Below, in pieces: positions 1 to 6,349 of a DNA stretch of 6,704 nucleotides. This DNA comes from Rhizobium sp. Q54 (GTDB lineage: Bacteria; Pseudomonadota; Alphaproteobacteria; SMXS01). The position numbers and the translations under genes were made by a program. The notes under the pieces were generated by a model. It was not told the DNA's origin. It searched no databases and saw only the letters and a program-made list of their open reading frames with translations. How positions within the stretch are numbered: the first letter of the stretch is position 1; the number at the start of each line of letters is the position of its first letter. The stretch covers positions 1-6,704 of the forward strand of contig CAMBYA010000135.1 of assembly GCA_945872035.1 (NCBI GenBank). The letters run 5' to 3'.

Positions 1-3000
1 TGCCCTTGCACGCCATCAACCGCGCGGCAAGAGTGCTTCTGCGATTTTTCTCATAAACACTTGGAAAGACGACGAGATTGGCGACTCCCGTCTCATCCTC
101 AAGGGTGATGAACATCACGTCCTTGGCCGTGCCGGGACGCTGGCGCGCCAGCACCACGCCCGCCACCACGATCCTGCTGCCGTTGCGCGCCGTCAGCAGG
201 TCGCGCGTCGGCCGCGCGCCGGCCCGGGTCAGACGGTCGCGCAATAGCGCCACCGGATGCTGCTTCAGGGAAAGCCGGGTGGTCTGGTAATCGGCAATCA
301 CATGCTCGCCCGGTCCCATTCCCGGCAGATGCCGTTCCTTCTCGACCTTCGCGCCGTAATCCAGCGCCTCGAACAGCGGCAGCGGTCTGGCTTCGGTCAA
401 CCGCTTCACCGCCCACGCGGCCTGCCGGCGGTCCAGCCCCAGCGACTGGAACGCATCCGCCTCGGCGAGCCGCACCAGCGTCCGGGGCTGCAATCCGGCC
501 TTCTGCCACAGGTCGAGCGGCGACCGGTAACCGCTGCCCCGGCACGCCACCAGCTTCTCCGCCTCGGCTTTGGCCAGCCCCTTGATCTGCCGCAGTCCCA
601 GCCGAAGCGCCGGACGCGGGCGGTCCGTCGGCTCCAGCGTGCAATCCCAGTCGGACAGGTTCACGTCGGCCGGCCTGACCTTGCCATCATGCTCGCGCAG
701 ATCCCGCACCAGCTGCGCCGGCGCATAGAACCCCATCGGATAGGAATTCAGCAGCCCCGCCGTGAACGCTTCGGGATAATGGTATTTCAGCCACGACGAC
801 ACATAGGCCAGCAGCGCGAAGCTGGCCGCGTGGCTTTCGGGAAAGCCGTAATCGCCAAACCCCTCGATCTGGCTGAAGCAGCGTTTCGCGAAGTCGTCCT
901 CATATCCCCGCGCCACCATGCCGTCGATGAACTCGTCGCGAAACTCGTTGATGGTGCCCAGATGCCGGAACGTCGCCATCGCCCGCCGCAGCCTGTCGGC
1001 CCGCGACGGACTGAACCCGGCGGCGACGATGGCGATCTTCATCGCCTGTTCCTGGAACAGCGGCACGCCCAGGGTGCGCCTCAGCACCTCTTCCAGTTCC
1101 GGCTTGGGGAACTCCACCGGCTCCAGCCCCTTCCGCCGCCGCAGATAGGGATGCACCATGTCGCCCTGGATCGGTCCCGGCCGGACGATCGCCACCTCGA
1201 TCACCAGGTCGTAATAGCAGGCCGGCTTCAGCCTGGGCAGCATGGCCATCTGCGCCCGGCTCTCGATCTGGAAGACACCGACCGTGTCGGCCTTCTGGAT
1301 CATCCCGTAGACGGCTTCATCTCCTTGAGGAATCGACGCCAGTTCAAGGGCTTGTCCGTAGGTATTGCGAATGAAGTCGAACGTCTTGCGGATTGCCGTC
1401 AGCATGCCGAGCGCCAGCACGTCGACCTTGATCAGCCCCAGGAAATCCAAATCGTCCTTGTTCCATTCGATGACCGTGCGGTCCTTCATGGCCGCGTTCT
1501 CGATCGGCACCACCTCGCACAGCGGCCCCCGCGAGATCACGAAGCCACCGGTGTGCTGCGACAGGTGCCGGGGAAAGTTGCGCAGTTCGCTCGCCAGCTC
1601 CAGCGCCAGCATCAGCGTCTTGTCGGCGGGATCAAGCCCTTCCTCCCGCGCCCGGTCCTCGTCCAGCGGCCCCGACCACCAGGTGATGGTGCGCGACAGC
1701 CTGTCGATCAGGTCCGTGCTCAGCCCCATGGCCTTGGCCACGTCGCGGATCGCGCCCTTGCTGCGATAGCAGATCACCGTGGCGACGATGCCCGCCCGCT
1801 CGCGGCCGTACTTCTCGAAGATGTACTGCATCACCTCTTCGCGTCGCTCGTGCTCGAAATCGACGTCGATGTCCGGCGGCTCGTTGCGGTCCGCCGACAC
1901 GAAGCGCTCGAACAGCAAATCCACTTCGACCGGATTGACCGAGGTGATGCCCAGGCAATAGCAGACGGTGGAGTTGGCGGCCGATCCGCGGCCCTGGCAC
2001 AGGATCGGCGGATCCCGGGTGCGCGCGAACCGCACGATGTCGTTCACGGTCAGGAAGTACGGCGCGTAGTCCTTGAAAGCGATCAGCTTCAACTCGTTTT
2101 TGATGCTGTCTCGGACCTTGTCAGGAATGCCGCCGGGATACCGCCACCGCGCACCTTTCCAGGAAAGAAACTCCAGTTCTTCCTGAGGGTTGCGGCCTTC
2201 TTCTGTGATCTCGTCTGGATACTCGTAGCGCAGTTCGTCGAGCGAGAACCGGCACTGCTCCAGCACCTCCATGGTGCGCCGGATCGCCTCCGGATGCTGG
2301 CGGAACAGCCGCGCCATCTCCCTGGGCGGCTTCAGGTGCCGTTCGGCGTTGGCCGCCAACCGCCAACCTGCCGCGGTGATGGTGCACTTCTCCCTGATGC
2401 AGGTCAGAACGTCCTGCAGCCGGCGTCTTGCTGAATGGTGATAGTGGACATCGCCCGTTGCCAGCATCGGCGTACGCATCTTCGCCGCCAGCGCGGCCAG
2501 CCGCTCCAGCCGCTTGGCGTCGTCGCCCCGGTAGTAATGGGTTGCCGCCAGATAGAGCGGCGCGTTCAGGCCGTCGCGCCAGGCTTTCAACTCGGCTTCA
2601 TAGGCCTCGTCCAGCACCACCGGCGGAATGGCGATAAACAGATTGTCCTCGGCGGTCTCGCAGACATCCAGCCGGGTCAGCCGGCATTCGCCTTTCGGCG
2701 CCGCCCGCCGGCCCTTGGTGATCAGCCGCGACAGCCGCGCATAGCCCGTCCGGTTGCGCGGATAGCACAGCACGCTTGGTGCGTCCGTCAGGTCGAGGCG
2801 CGCCCCCACCGCCAGCTGGATCCTTGCGCCGGTTTCCTCGCAGATTTCCCGGGCGGCGCGATGCGCCCGCACGACCCCGGCGAGCGTGTTCCGGTCGGCG
2901 ATGGATACTCCCGCCATGCCGAGGAGGATCGCCTGCTGCACCAGTTCCTCAGGATGAGAACCACCGCGCAAGAAGCTGAAATTACTGGTGATCTGAAATT

Positions 3001-3016
3001 CGGCATACGCCGTCAC
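1..3016 (-). CDS. dnaE2: Error-prone DNA polymerase III alpha subunit DnaE2 (3' end beyond window)
   Basis: This is the C-family translesion polymerase that works with ImuA and ImuB in SOS mutagenesis. The frame is open from a GTG start at 3016 to the window edge, giving 1005 codons; the family is usually a little over 1050 residues, so only the C-terminus is missing. The N-terminal PHP region has the DnaE2 signature SNFSFLRGGSHPEEL (about residues 11-25) in place of the HxH motif of replicative DnaE, then ADRNTLAGVVRAH and TGDVHYHH. The polymerase core has GRGSAANS (342-349), PDIDVDF with catalytic Asp382 and Asp384, and the third catalytic Asp532 in LIKVDVLALG. A helix-hairpin-helix lies near IKGLAKAEAEKL (about 811-822), and an OB-fold with VMFITLEDETG starts near 967. 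I saw no frameshift or internal stop in the parts I translated. The GTG overlaps the imuB stop as GTGA, and a GGGG lies 7 nt upstream. It looks intact and active as far as it can be seen. Confidence 0.97.
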   Translation of the reverse strand, partial: MTAYAEFQITSNFSFLRGGSHPEELVQQAILLGMAGVSIADRNTLAGVVRAHRAAREICEETGARIQLAVGARLDLTDAPSVLCYPRNRTGYARLSRLITKGRRAAPKGECRLTRLDVCETAEDNLFIAIPPVVLDEAYEAELKAWRDGLNAPLYLAATHYYRGDDAKRLERLAALAAKMRTPMLATGDVHYHHSARRRLQDVLTCIREKCTITAAGWRLAANAERHLKPPREMARLFRQHPEAIRRTMEVLEQCRFSLDELRYEYPDEITEEGRNPQEELEFLSWKGARWRYPGGIPDKVRDSIKNELKLIAFKDYAPYFLTVNDIVRFARTRDPPILCQGRGSAANSTVCYCLGITSVNPVEVDLLFERFVSADRNEPPDIDVDFEHERREEVMQYIFEKYGRERAGIVATVICYRSKGAIRDVAKAMGLSTDLIDRLSRTITWWSGPLDEDRAREEGLDPADKTLMLALELASELRNFPRHLSQHTGGFVISRGPLCEVVPIENAAMKDRTVIEWNKDDLDFLGLIKVDVLALGMLTAIRKTFDFIRNTYGQALELASIPQGDEAVYGMIQKADTVGVFQIESRAQMAMLPRLKPACYYDLVIEVAIVRPGPIQGDMVHPYLRRRKGLEPVEFPKPELEEVLRRTLGVPLFQEQAMKIAIVAAGFSPSRADRLRRAMATFRHLGTINEFRDEFIDGMVARGYEDDFAKRCFSQIEGFGDYGFPESHAASFALLAYVSSWLKYHYPEAFTAGLLNSYPMGFYAPAQLVRDLREHDGKVRPADVNLSDWDCTLEPTDRPRPALRLGLRQIKGLAKAEAEKLVACRGSGYRSPLDLWQKAGLQPRTLVRLAEADAFQSLGLDRRQAAWAVKRLTEARPLPLFEALDYGAKVEKERHLPGMGPGEHVIADYQTTRLSLKQHPVALLRDRLTRAGARPTRDLLTARNGSRIVVAGVVLARQRPGTAKDVMFITLEDETGVANLVVFPSVYEKNRRSTLAARLMACKG

Positions 3017-4506
3017 GCAAACACCCCGTGCAGGAACCAGCGCGGCTTTTCACCCCCGCCATAAAGTCCCTGGCGGTACAGCCAGTAGCGGCGCCCCTCA
3101 TCGTCCTCGATCTGGTAATAGTCGCGGGGCGACTCATCCTTCAGCCACCACTCGCCTTCCAGCCGCTCCGGTCCGTCGGCCGCCTTGACCCGGTACGACT
3201 TGCCGTGCCGGGTGAACTGCATGGGCGGATCGTCGGGCACCAGCGCCATGGCCTCCACCGGCTCGGGTACCGTCAGCAGCCGCAGCGGCCGTTCCCGTCC
3301 CGCCGGCCATTCTCCCGACGCTTCGGCGAACGGCGCGGCATCCTCCACCGCCCGCTCCGGCAGCCAGCTCTGGCGCGGCGCGGGCCGGGCGATACGGCCG
3401 AAGCCGAAGCGATTGCCAAGCCGGTCGACCAGCTCGGCGAGCCCTGCGCCGCCGCCGCCCTTCACCTGCCAGTTTTCCTGTGCCGGCTTCAGCGCCTCCA
3501 CGCGGGTCGCCGAGACGGCTACGACCTCGATCCCGAACCCCGGATCGACTTCATCCAGTTTCTCGGCAAACAGCCGGAACAGCGGCTCCACCCAGCGTGA
3601 TGGCCGGCTGGTGCCGACCCGGATGCGCGCCGTCGTGCCATCCACCCGGTGGCAGGCCAGCGTCAGCTGCCGCGCGCCCTCCCCCGACTGGGTCAGGCTG
3701 CGGCAAAGCTGGTCCAGCAGCGTCCTCAGGCCGGTCTCGATGCCCTCCCGCGTGATCAGCGGCTCCAGGCAGGCGACCCGCGCCTCATGCGCCGGCACCG
3801 GCGCAATCGGCGAGATCGGCTCGTCCACGACCCCCAGCGCCTGGTCAAGCCGCCGCACGGGCTCGGCCGCGAACCGCTCGGCCAGCGCCCGCCGCTCCAG
3901 CGGATACAGCGCCCCAATCGTCCGCAGCCCGAACGAGGTCAGGCTGTCGAGCGTATCGCCCGACAGCCTCAGGGTCGGCAGCGGGAATTCCTTCAGCGCC
4001 GTCATGGCGTCGGTCAGGCTGTCGAACGGCTGCAGGATGGTCGCCTCCCGCTGCCGCGCCCTGCACGCCGCCCAGGCGGCGCCCGGCGTATCGGCGATCG
4101 CCGTCAGCGGTGTCAGGCCGAAGCCCTTCAGCCGCGCCGTCAGGTCCGCCGCCAGCGCTTCCTCGCCGCCGAACAGGTGCGCGCAGCCGGAAATATCGAG
4201 AAACAGGCTGTCGCCCTCGGCCAGCCCCGCCCAGGGCGTGTAGCGGGTCGCCCAGTTGGCGAGCCTTACCAAGGCCGCGCGGTCGGCCGCCGCGTTGACG
4301 AACCGGGTCTGCAAGGTCGGCTGCACCGCCCGCGCATCCGCCAGCACCATGCCGGTCTTCAGGCCGCCATGCAGGGCCCGGCGGTTGACCGCCGCCAGCA
4401 CCAGCCGCCCGCGCCGTTCCTCGATGGCCGCCAGCACCTGCTTGGCCAGCTCCGGCTCCCGCCGCACCAGCCGTTCGCTGACCAGCCACGGAAACCAGAC
4501 ATTCAT
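3013..4506 (-). CDS. imuB: ImuB, Y-family polymerase-like mutasome hub protein
   Basis: ImuB is a catalytically inactive Y-family polymerase relative that links DnaE2 and ImuA to the sliding clamp. From the chosen start it is 497 residues. The N-terminal NVWFPWLVSERL occupies the place of the first catalytic Asp strand of active Y-family enzymes. The block EGDSLFLDISGCAHLFGGE (about 97-115) replaces the DE pair with Asp99-Ser100, so the acidic triad is incomplete. A thumb-like helix-hairpin-helix follows (about 176-225), then a little-finger-like region ending in DPGFGIEVV (321-329). The family-typical C-terminus has DYYQIEDDEGRRYWLYRQG and ends WFLHGVFA. I chose ATG 4506 because the conserved core begins there and AGAGG lies just upstream, although only 3 nt away. 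In-frame ATGs at 4533 (4 nt after the imuA stop) and 4560 (inside imuA) would add 9 or 18 lysine-rich, poorly conserved residues. It lies between imuA and dnaE2 in one operon. Confidence 0.95.
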   Translation of the reverse strand: MNVWFPWLVSERLVRREPELAKQVLAAIEERRGRLVLAAVNRRALHGGLKTGMVLADARAVQPTLQTRFVNAAADRAALVRLANWATRYTPWAGLAEGDSLFLDISGCAHLFGGEEALAADLTARLKGFGLTPLTAIADTPGAAWAACRARQREATILQPFDSLTDAMTALKEFPLPTLRLSGDTLDSLTSFGLRTIGALYPLERRALAERFAAEPVRRLDQALGVVDEPISPIAPVPAHEARVACLEPLITREGIETGLRTLLDQLCRSLTQSGEGARQLTLACHRVDGTTARIRVGTSRPSRWVEPLFRLFAEKLDEVDPGFGIEVVAVSATRVEALKPAQENWQVKGGGGAGLAELVDRLGNRFGFGRIARPAPRQSWLPERAVEDAAPFAEASGEWPAGRERPLRLLTVPEPVEAMALVPDDPPMQFTRHGKSYRVKAADGPERLEGEWWLKDESPRDYYQIEDDEGRRYWLYRQGLYGGGEKPRWFLHGVFA

Positions 4507-4537
4507 GATCCTCTTTTTATGGCCTTTCTTCATGTCC

Positions 4538-5260
4538 TTACCCGGCAATCCTGATGTCATCCGGAAGGATCTCTACCTCCCCCGCCTCGGTGATCGCCGT
4601 CCAGCCTTTCGGACTCCAGACCACCGTCCACGCCGCCGGACGTCCACCCCGGCACCGGACCAGTTCCACCCGCCAGCACGGCCAGCCCACGCCGGCACCG
4701 TCCGGCAGGCTGGGCATGGAGGTCACCTGCCAACGGCTCAACGCCGTCGCCGCGCCGCCGCGTGCGGTCTCGCCCAGCAGCAGGCAGGTCACCCCGCCCA
4801 TCTCCGCCGCCAGCTGCAACCGGCGGCTGGCGGTGAAGTCGGCGGCGCGGATCTCGCCCACCACCGCCGACAGCGCGCCGCAGTTCAGCGCCTCCTCGAT
4901 GGCCCACAGCATGTCCGTGTCACGGCTGATCCCCGAGACGGTCAGCACCGCGCCCGGCTTCAGCCCGAACCGCGTCAGCCCCGGCATGTAGAGATCGTTA
5001 CCCCGCTCCAGCCACAGCACCGGCCTGCCATCCATGTCCTGGAGCCGCGCGAGCAACGCCGCGCAGAACCCGGTCGCCGCCCCGTCGCCGCGCACTTCGT
5101 GCACGCCGGCCAGCGGCAGCCCGCCTTCAGGCAGCGCCCGGTCGATGGGCGTCATGCCGAGCGGCAGCACCGGATGCCCGGCCGCCTGGCCGACTCCCTC
5201 GATCCGGCGAATGCGGTCGCGCAACACCGCCACGGCACTGCTGTTCATGGTCCCTGGCAT
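4538..5260 (-). CDS. imuA: ImuA, RecA/SulA-like SOS mutagenesis accessory protein
   Basis: ImuA is the RecA-like accessory component of the ImuA-ImuB-DnaE2 mutasome; it helps the polymerase act at DNA lesions and has no known polymerase activity. The 240-residue product opens with a basic helix (AVLRDRIRRIEG, 10-22). The RecA-fold core includes GGLPLAGVHEV (46-56) where RecA has the strand leading into its P-loop. The next residues, RGDGAATGF, lack the GKT/S of a Walker A motif, so ATP binding of the usual kind is unlikely. Other family-like blocks are PVLWLERGNDLYMPGLTRFGL (split around 80-100) and MLWAIEEALNCGALSAVVGEI (117-137). An upstream in-frame ATG-ATG is closed by TGA at 5267-5269, so translation must begin at ATG 5260 or ATG 5248; the latter has AGGGA just upstream and is a good alternative. 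It is the first gene of the operon, directly behind the LexA operator and promoter. Confidence 0.95.
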   Translation of the reverse strand: MPGTMNSSAVAVLRDRIRRIEGVGQAAGHPVLPLGMTPIDRALPEGGLPLAGVHEVRGDGAATGFCAALLARLQDMDGRPVLWLERGNDLYMPGLTRFGLKPGAVLTVSGISRDTDMLWAIEEALNCGALSAVVGEIRAADFTASRRLQLAAEMGGVTCLLLGETARGGAATALSRWQVTSMPSLPDGAGVGWPCWRVELVRCRGGRPAAWTVVWSPKGWTAITEAGEVEILPDDIRIAG

Positions 5261-5278
5261 CGCTGGTCACATCATTTT

Positions 5279-5293
5279 GTTCTCTTTTTGTTC
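5279..5293 (-). promoter_or_regulatory. LexA (SOS) operator of alphaproteobacterial type
   Basis: The plus strand reads GTTCTCTTTTTGTTC, a perfect GTTC-N7-GTTC direct repeat (half-sites 5279-5282 and 5290-5293); the minus strand reads GAAC-N7-GAAC. This is the established LexA recognition form in alphaproteobacteria and is known upstream of imuA in that class. The distal half-site lies in the -10 hexamer and the proximal one near the expected transcription start, so bound LexA would block the promoter. Cleavage of LexA after DNA damage should switch on imuA-imuB-dnaE2. No second pair with this spacing was found upstream of the lysis genes in the window. Confidence 0.9.
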
Positions 5294-5318
5294 TAATCCG
5301 CGCTGCGACTGGAGTCAA
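5290..5318 (-). promoter_or_regulatory. Predicted sigma70-type promoter of the imuA-imuB-dnaE2 operon
   Basis: On the minus strand a -35 element TTGACT (5313-5318) is followed by a 17-bp spacer and a -10 element TAGAAC (5290-5295). This matches the consensus at five and four of six positions. Transcription would start near 5283, leaving a leader of roughly 23-35 nt before the imuA start. The -10 hexamer contains the first GAAC half-site of the LexA box, which fits direct repression. The -35 lies 15 nt after the stop codon of the preceding small gene. The start site is predicted only from sequence. Confidence 0.62.
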
Positions 5319-5333
5319 GGGGAACGCCCTGCT

Positions 5334-5453
5334 TTATGCCGCGGCCAGCCCCAGCAGGAACGCCGCCGCGGCCATCACCGCCAGCGCCGTCCAGACCTCC
5401 GAGAACTTCGCCACATACTTGAAGTCGCACCACTTAAGTGACTTTTCAATCAC
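5334..5453 (-). CDS. 39-residue single-span membrane protein at the end of the lysis cassette
   Basis: I do not recognise this family. The short frame starts with GTG at 5453 and encodes 39 residues. The N-terminal half is polar and basic (IEKSLKWCDFKYVAKF) and is followed by a C-terminal hydrophobic helix (about residues 20-39, WTALAVMAAAAFLLGLAAA). This suggests a tail-anchored inner-membrane protein with its N-terminus in the cytoplasm. The start overlaps the Rz1-like stop as GTGA, and a GGAG (5461-5464) lies 7 nt upstream, so translational coupling to the spanin gene is likely. The position in a lysis module suggests a lysis role such as holin accessory or antiholin, but this is inference from context and topology only. 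Its reality rests on the ribosome binding site, the coupling and the sensible membrane segment. The imuA promoter begins 15 nt beyond its stop. Confidence 0.6.
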   Translation of the reverse strand: MIEKSLKWCDFKYVAKFSEVWTALAVMAAAAFLLGLAAA

Positions 5454-5728
5454 CGCTTTTCTCCGTTGATGATTGCTCTCGAAGCCTCATGGGCCGCCAC
5501 CGCGGCGGCGTGCCGTCGCTGGCATTCCGCATAGGCCGCCACCGCCTCGCCGTCGGCGATGGCCAGCGCCCCCATGGACGGATCAACGATCGGCGGCAAT
5601 GGCGGGCACGGCCGTGCCGCTTCCGGCGGCAACGCCGGCACCAGTGGCCGCGCGCAATGCGTTGAGGTCGCGCCACACCCGCTCAGTAAGACGGCACTCG
5701 CCGTAAACAGGCACGCTATGAACCTCAT
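5450..5728 (-). CDS. Outer-membrane spanin lipoprotein, Rz1-like
   Basis: This is the probable o-spanin subunit, which with the Rz-like protein bridges the periplasm and disrupts the outer membrane in the last step of phage lysis. The 92-residue product has a short signal peptide (MRFIACLFTASAVL) ending in the lipobox LSGC (15-18). Cys18 is the lipidation site, and Gly at +2 favours outer-membrane sorting. The mature part is proline-rich at its start (several P and PP between about 28 and 50), a hallmark of Rz1 proteins, then alanine-rich and helical. It begins inside the Rz-like gene in another frame, overlaps it by 146 nt, and runs on past its end; this is the overlapping arrangement known for two-component spanins. 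It is longer than the roughly 60-residue lambda Rz1. A perfect AGGAGG lies 7 nt before the ATG. The function rests on architecture and the lipobox, not a sequence search. Confidence 0.8.
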   Translation of the reverse strand: MRFIACLFTASAVLLSGCGATSTHCARPLVPALPPEAARPCPPLPPIVDPSMGALAIADGEAVAAYAECQRRHAAAVAAHEASRAIINGEKR

Positions 5729-6026
5729 CGACGATCCTCCTGTTGATGGTCCTGTGTTCGATCCGCAGCCGCGAAAGATCGGCGCTCAGCCGCGTGCCGA
5801 TGGCATCGACGGCGCGCTGCACCAGCTGCTCCTGCGCCCGCGCCGTCTTGTCCGCCTCACGCACGGCATCGTCCCAGCGCGCCTGCACCTCGGCCTTGCC
5901 GGTCTCGTATCCGTCCCGGCGGATCGCCCAGATCCCCCAGGCAAGACCGCCCAGCAGCAGCCCGGCCGCCAGCGCGGCCAGCAGAATCCGATGCGCGCCG
6001 ATCCAGCGCACCAAGGTGAGCCACAT
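5583..6026 (-). CDS. Inner-membrane spanin, Rz-like
   Basis: This is the probable i-spanin partner of the overlapping lipoprotein. The 147-residue product has a short basic N-terminus, one transmembrane helix (about residues 14-35, LLAALAAGLLLGGLAWGIW), then a periplasmic domain rich in charged and alanine residues. A likely coiled coil covers about 38-100 (GYETGKAEVQARWDDAVREA, then the QEQLVQRAVDAIG region). The C-terminal block VYGECRLTERVWRDLNALRA (108-125) resembles the C-terminal part of Rz-like proteins in phages of alphaproteobacteria. The length is close to lambda Rz (about 150). The ATG has AAGAGG (6034-6039) at a spacing of 7 nt. The last 146 nt also encode the start of the Rz1-like protein in another frame. 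The gene follows the holin-like gene after 48 nt of AT-richer spacer in which I see no terminator. Confidence 0.84.
   Translation of the reverse strand: MWLTLVRWIGAHRILLAALAAGLLLGGLAWGIWAIRRDGYETGKAEVQARWDDAVREADKTARAQEQLVQRAVDAIGTRLSADLSRLRIEHRTINRRIVDEVHSVPVYGECRLTERVWRDLNALRAATGAGVAAGSGTAVPAIAADR
5736..5741 (-). promoter_or_regulatory. Internal Shine-Dalgarno site for the Rz1-like gene
   Basis: The minus strand reads AGGAGG, an exact anti-16S match, 7 nt before the ATG at 5728. It is embedded in the Rz-like coding sequence, where the same bases are two consecutive AGG arginine codons (Arg96-Arg97). AGG is an unusual arginine choice in this GC-rich window, where CGC and CGG dominate, so the codons appear constrained by the embedded start. 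The site decides the Rz1 start. Confidence 0.85.
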
Positions 6027-6074
6027 CAGATAACCTCTTGGTTGTTTTGGAATTTTTGAGGCGCTACGTGCGGC

Positions 6075-6338
6075 CTAGTGCGACGCGTCGTATCCCCTGC
6101 CATAGGCCTCGCTGCGCCGCAGGCTGATATCTTCCCAAGCCGCGCCGAACACGTAAGCCCCGATCACCGAACCGACGAGCGCATAGGCGCCAACCGCCAG
6201 CGTCTCGTTCAGCCGGGTGTCGGCGCCCCAGAAAGTCAGGTAGGCGATCTGCCCGGCGCAGAACAGCAACGTCGCGTGGATGATCCGCCGCCGCACCCGC
6301 CATGTGCCGCTTGTATTCCGCGTGTTCGCAGGAGCCAT
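6075..6338 (-). CDS. Small two-span membrane protein, putative holin
   Basis: The product is 87 residues. A basic N-terminal stretch (WRVRRR, 13-18) precedes a first hydrophobic helix (about 19-38, IIHATLLFCAGQIAYLTFWG). A short polar loop (ADTRLNET) and a second helix (about 49-68, VGAYALVGSVIGAYVFGAAW) follow, then a charged cytoplasmic tail. Both ends inside with two spans is the class II holin topology. Its place between a probable endolysin and the spanin pair supports that role, but I recognise no specific holin family, and another phage membrane protein is possible. I chose ATG 6338, which follows the endolysin stop by 11 nt and is preceded by a purine-rich GGGGAAGGG. The frame stays open far upstream (possible start near 6677), but that extension would lie opposite the endolysin reading in another frame and gives GC-type arginine/alanine-rich nonsense. 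Confidence 0.66.
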   Translation of the reverse strand: MAPANTRNTSGTWRVRRRIIHATLLFCAGQIAYLTFWGADTRLNETLAVGAYALVGSVIGAYVFGAAWEDISLRRSEAYGRGYDASH

Positions 6339-6349
6339 CCCTTCCCCGC

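Noticed and set aside
257..2434. 725-codon open frame on the plus strand
   Set aside because: It lies entirely opposite dnaE2, whose minus-strand frame matches DnaE2 motif by motif. The plus-strand product is Arg/Gln/Pro/His-rich low-complexity sequence typical of an antisense frame in high-GC DNA.
5267..5275. ATG-ATG-TGA mini frame just downstream of the LexA box
   Set aside because: It is in frame with imuA but closed after two codons and has no ribosome binding site, since the bases before it are the operator. It is useful only as proof that imuA cannot start upstream of 5267.
2435..5296. Series of plus-strand open frames opposite imuB and imuA (for example 3185-4243, 3649-4554, 4256-5296)
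   Set aside because: All are antisense to well-supported genes and give serine/arginine/proline-rich products without recognisable domains.
5446..5676. Alternative 76-codon minus-strand frame overlapping the spanin genes
   Set aside because: It is a third frame in a region already dual-coding, with an arginine-rich product and no signal peptide, lipobox or ribosome binding site support.
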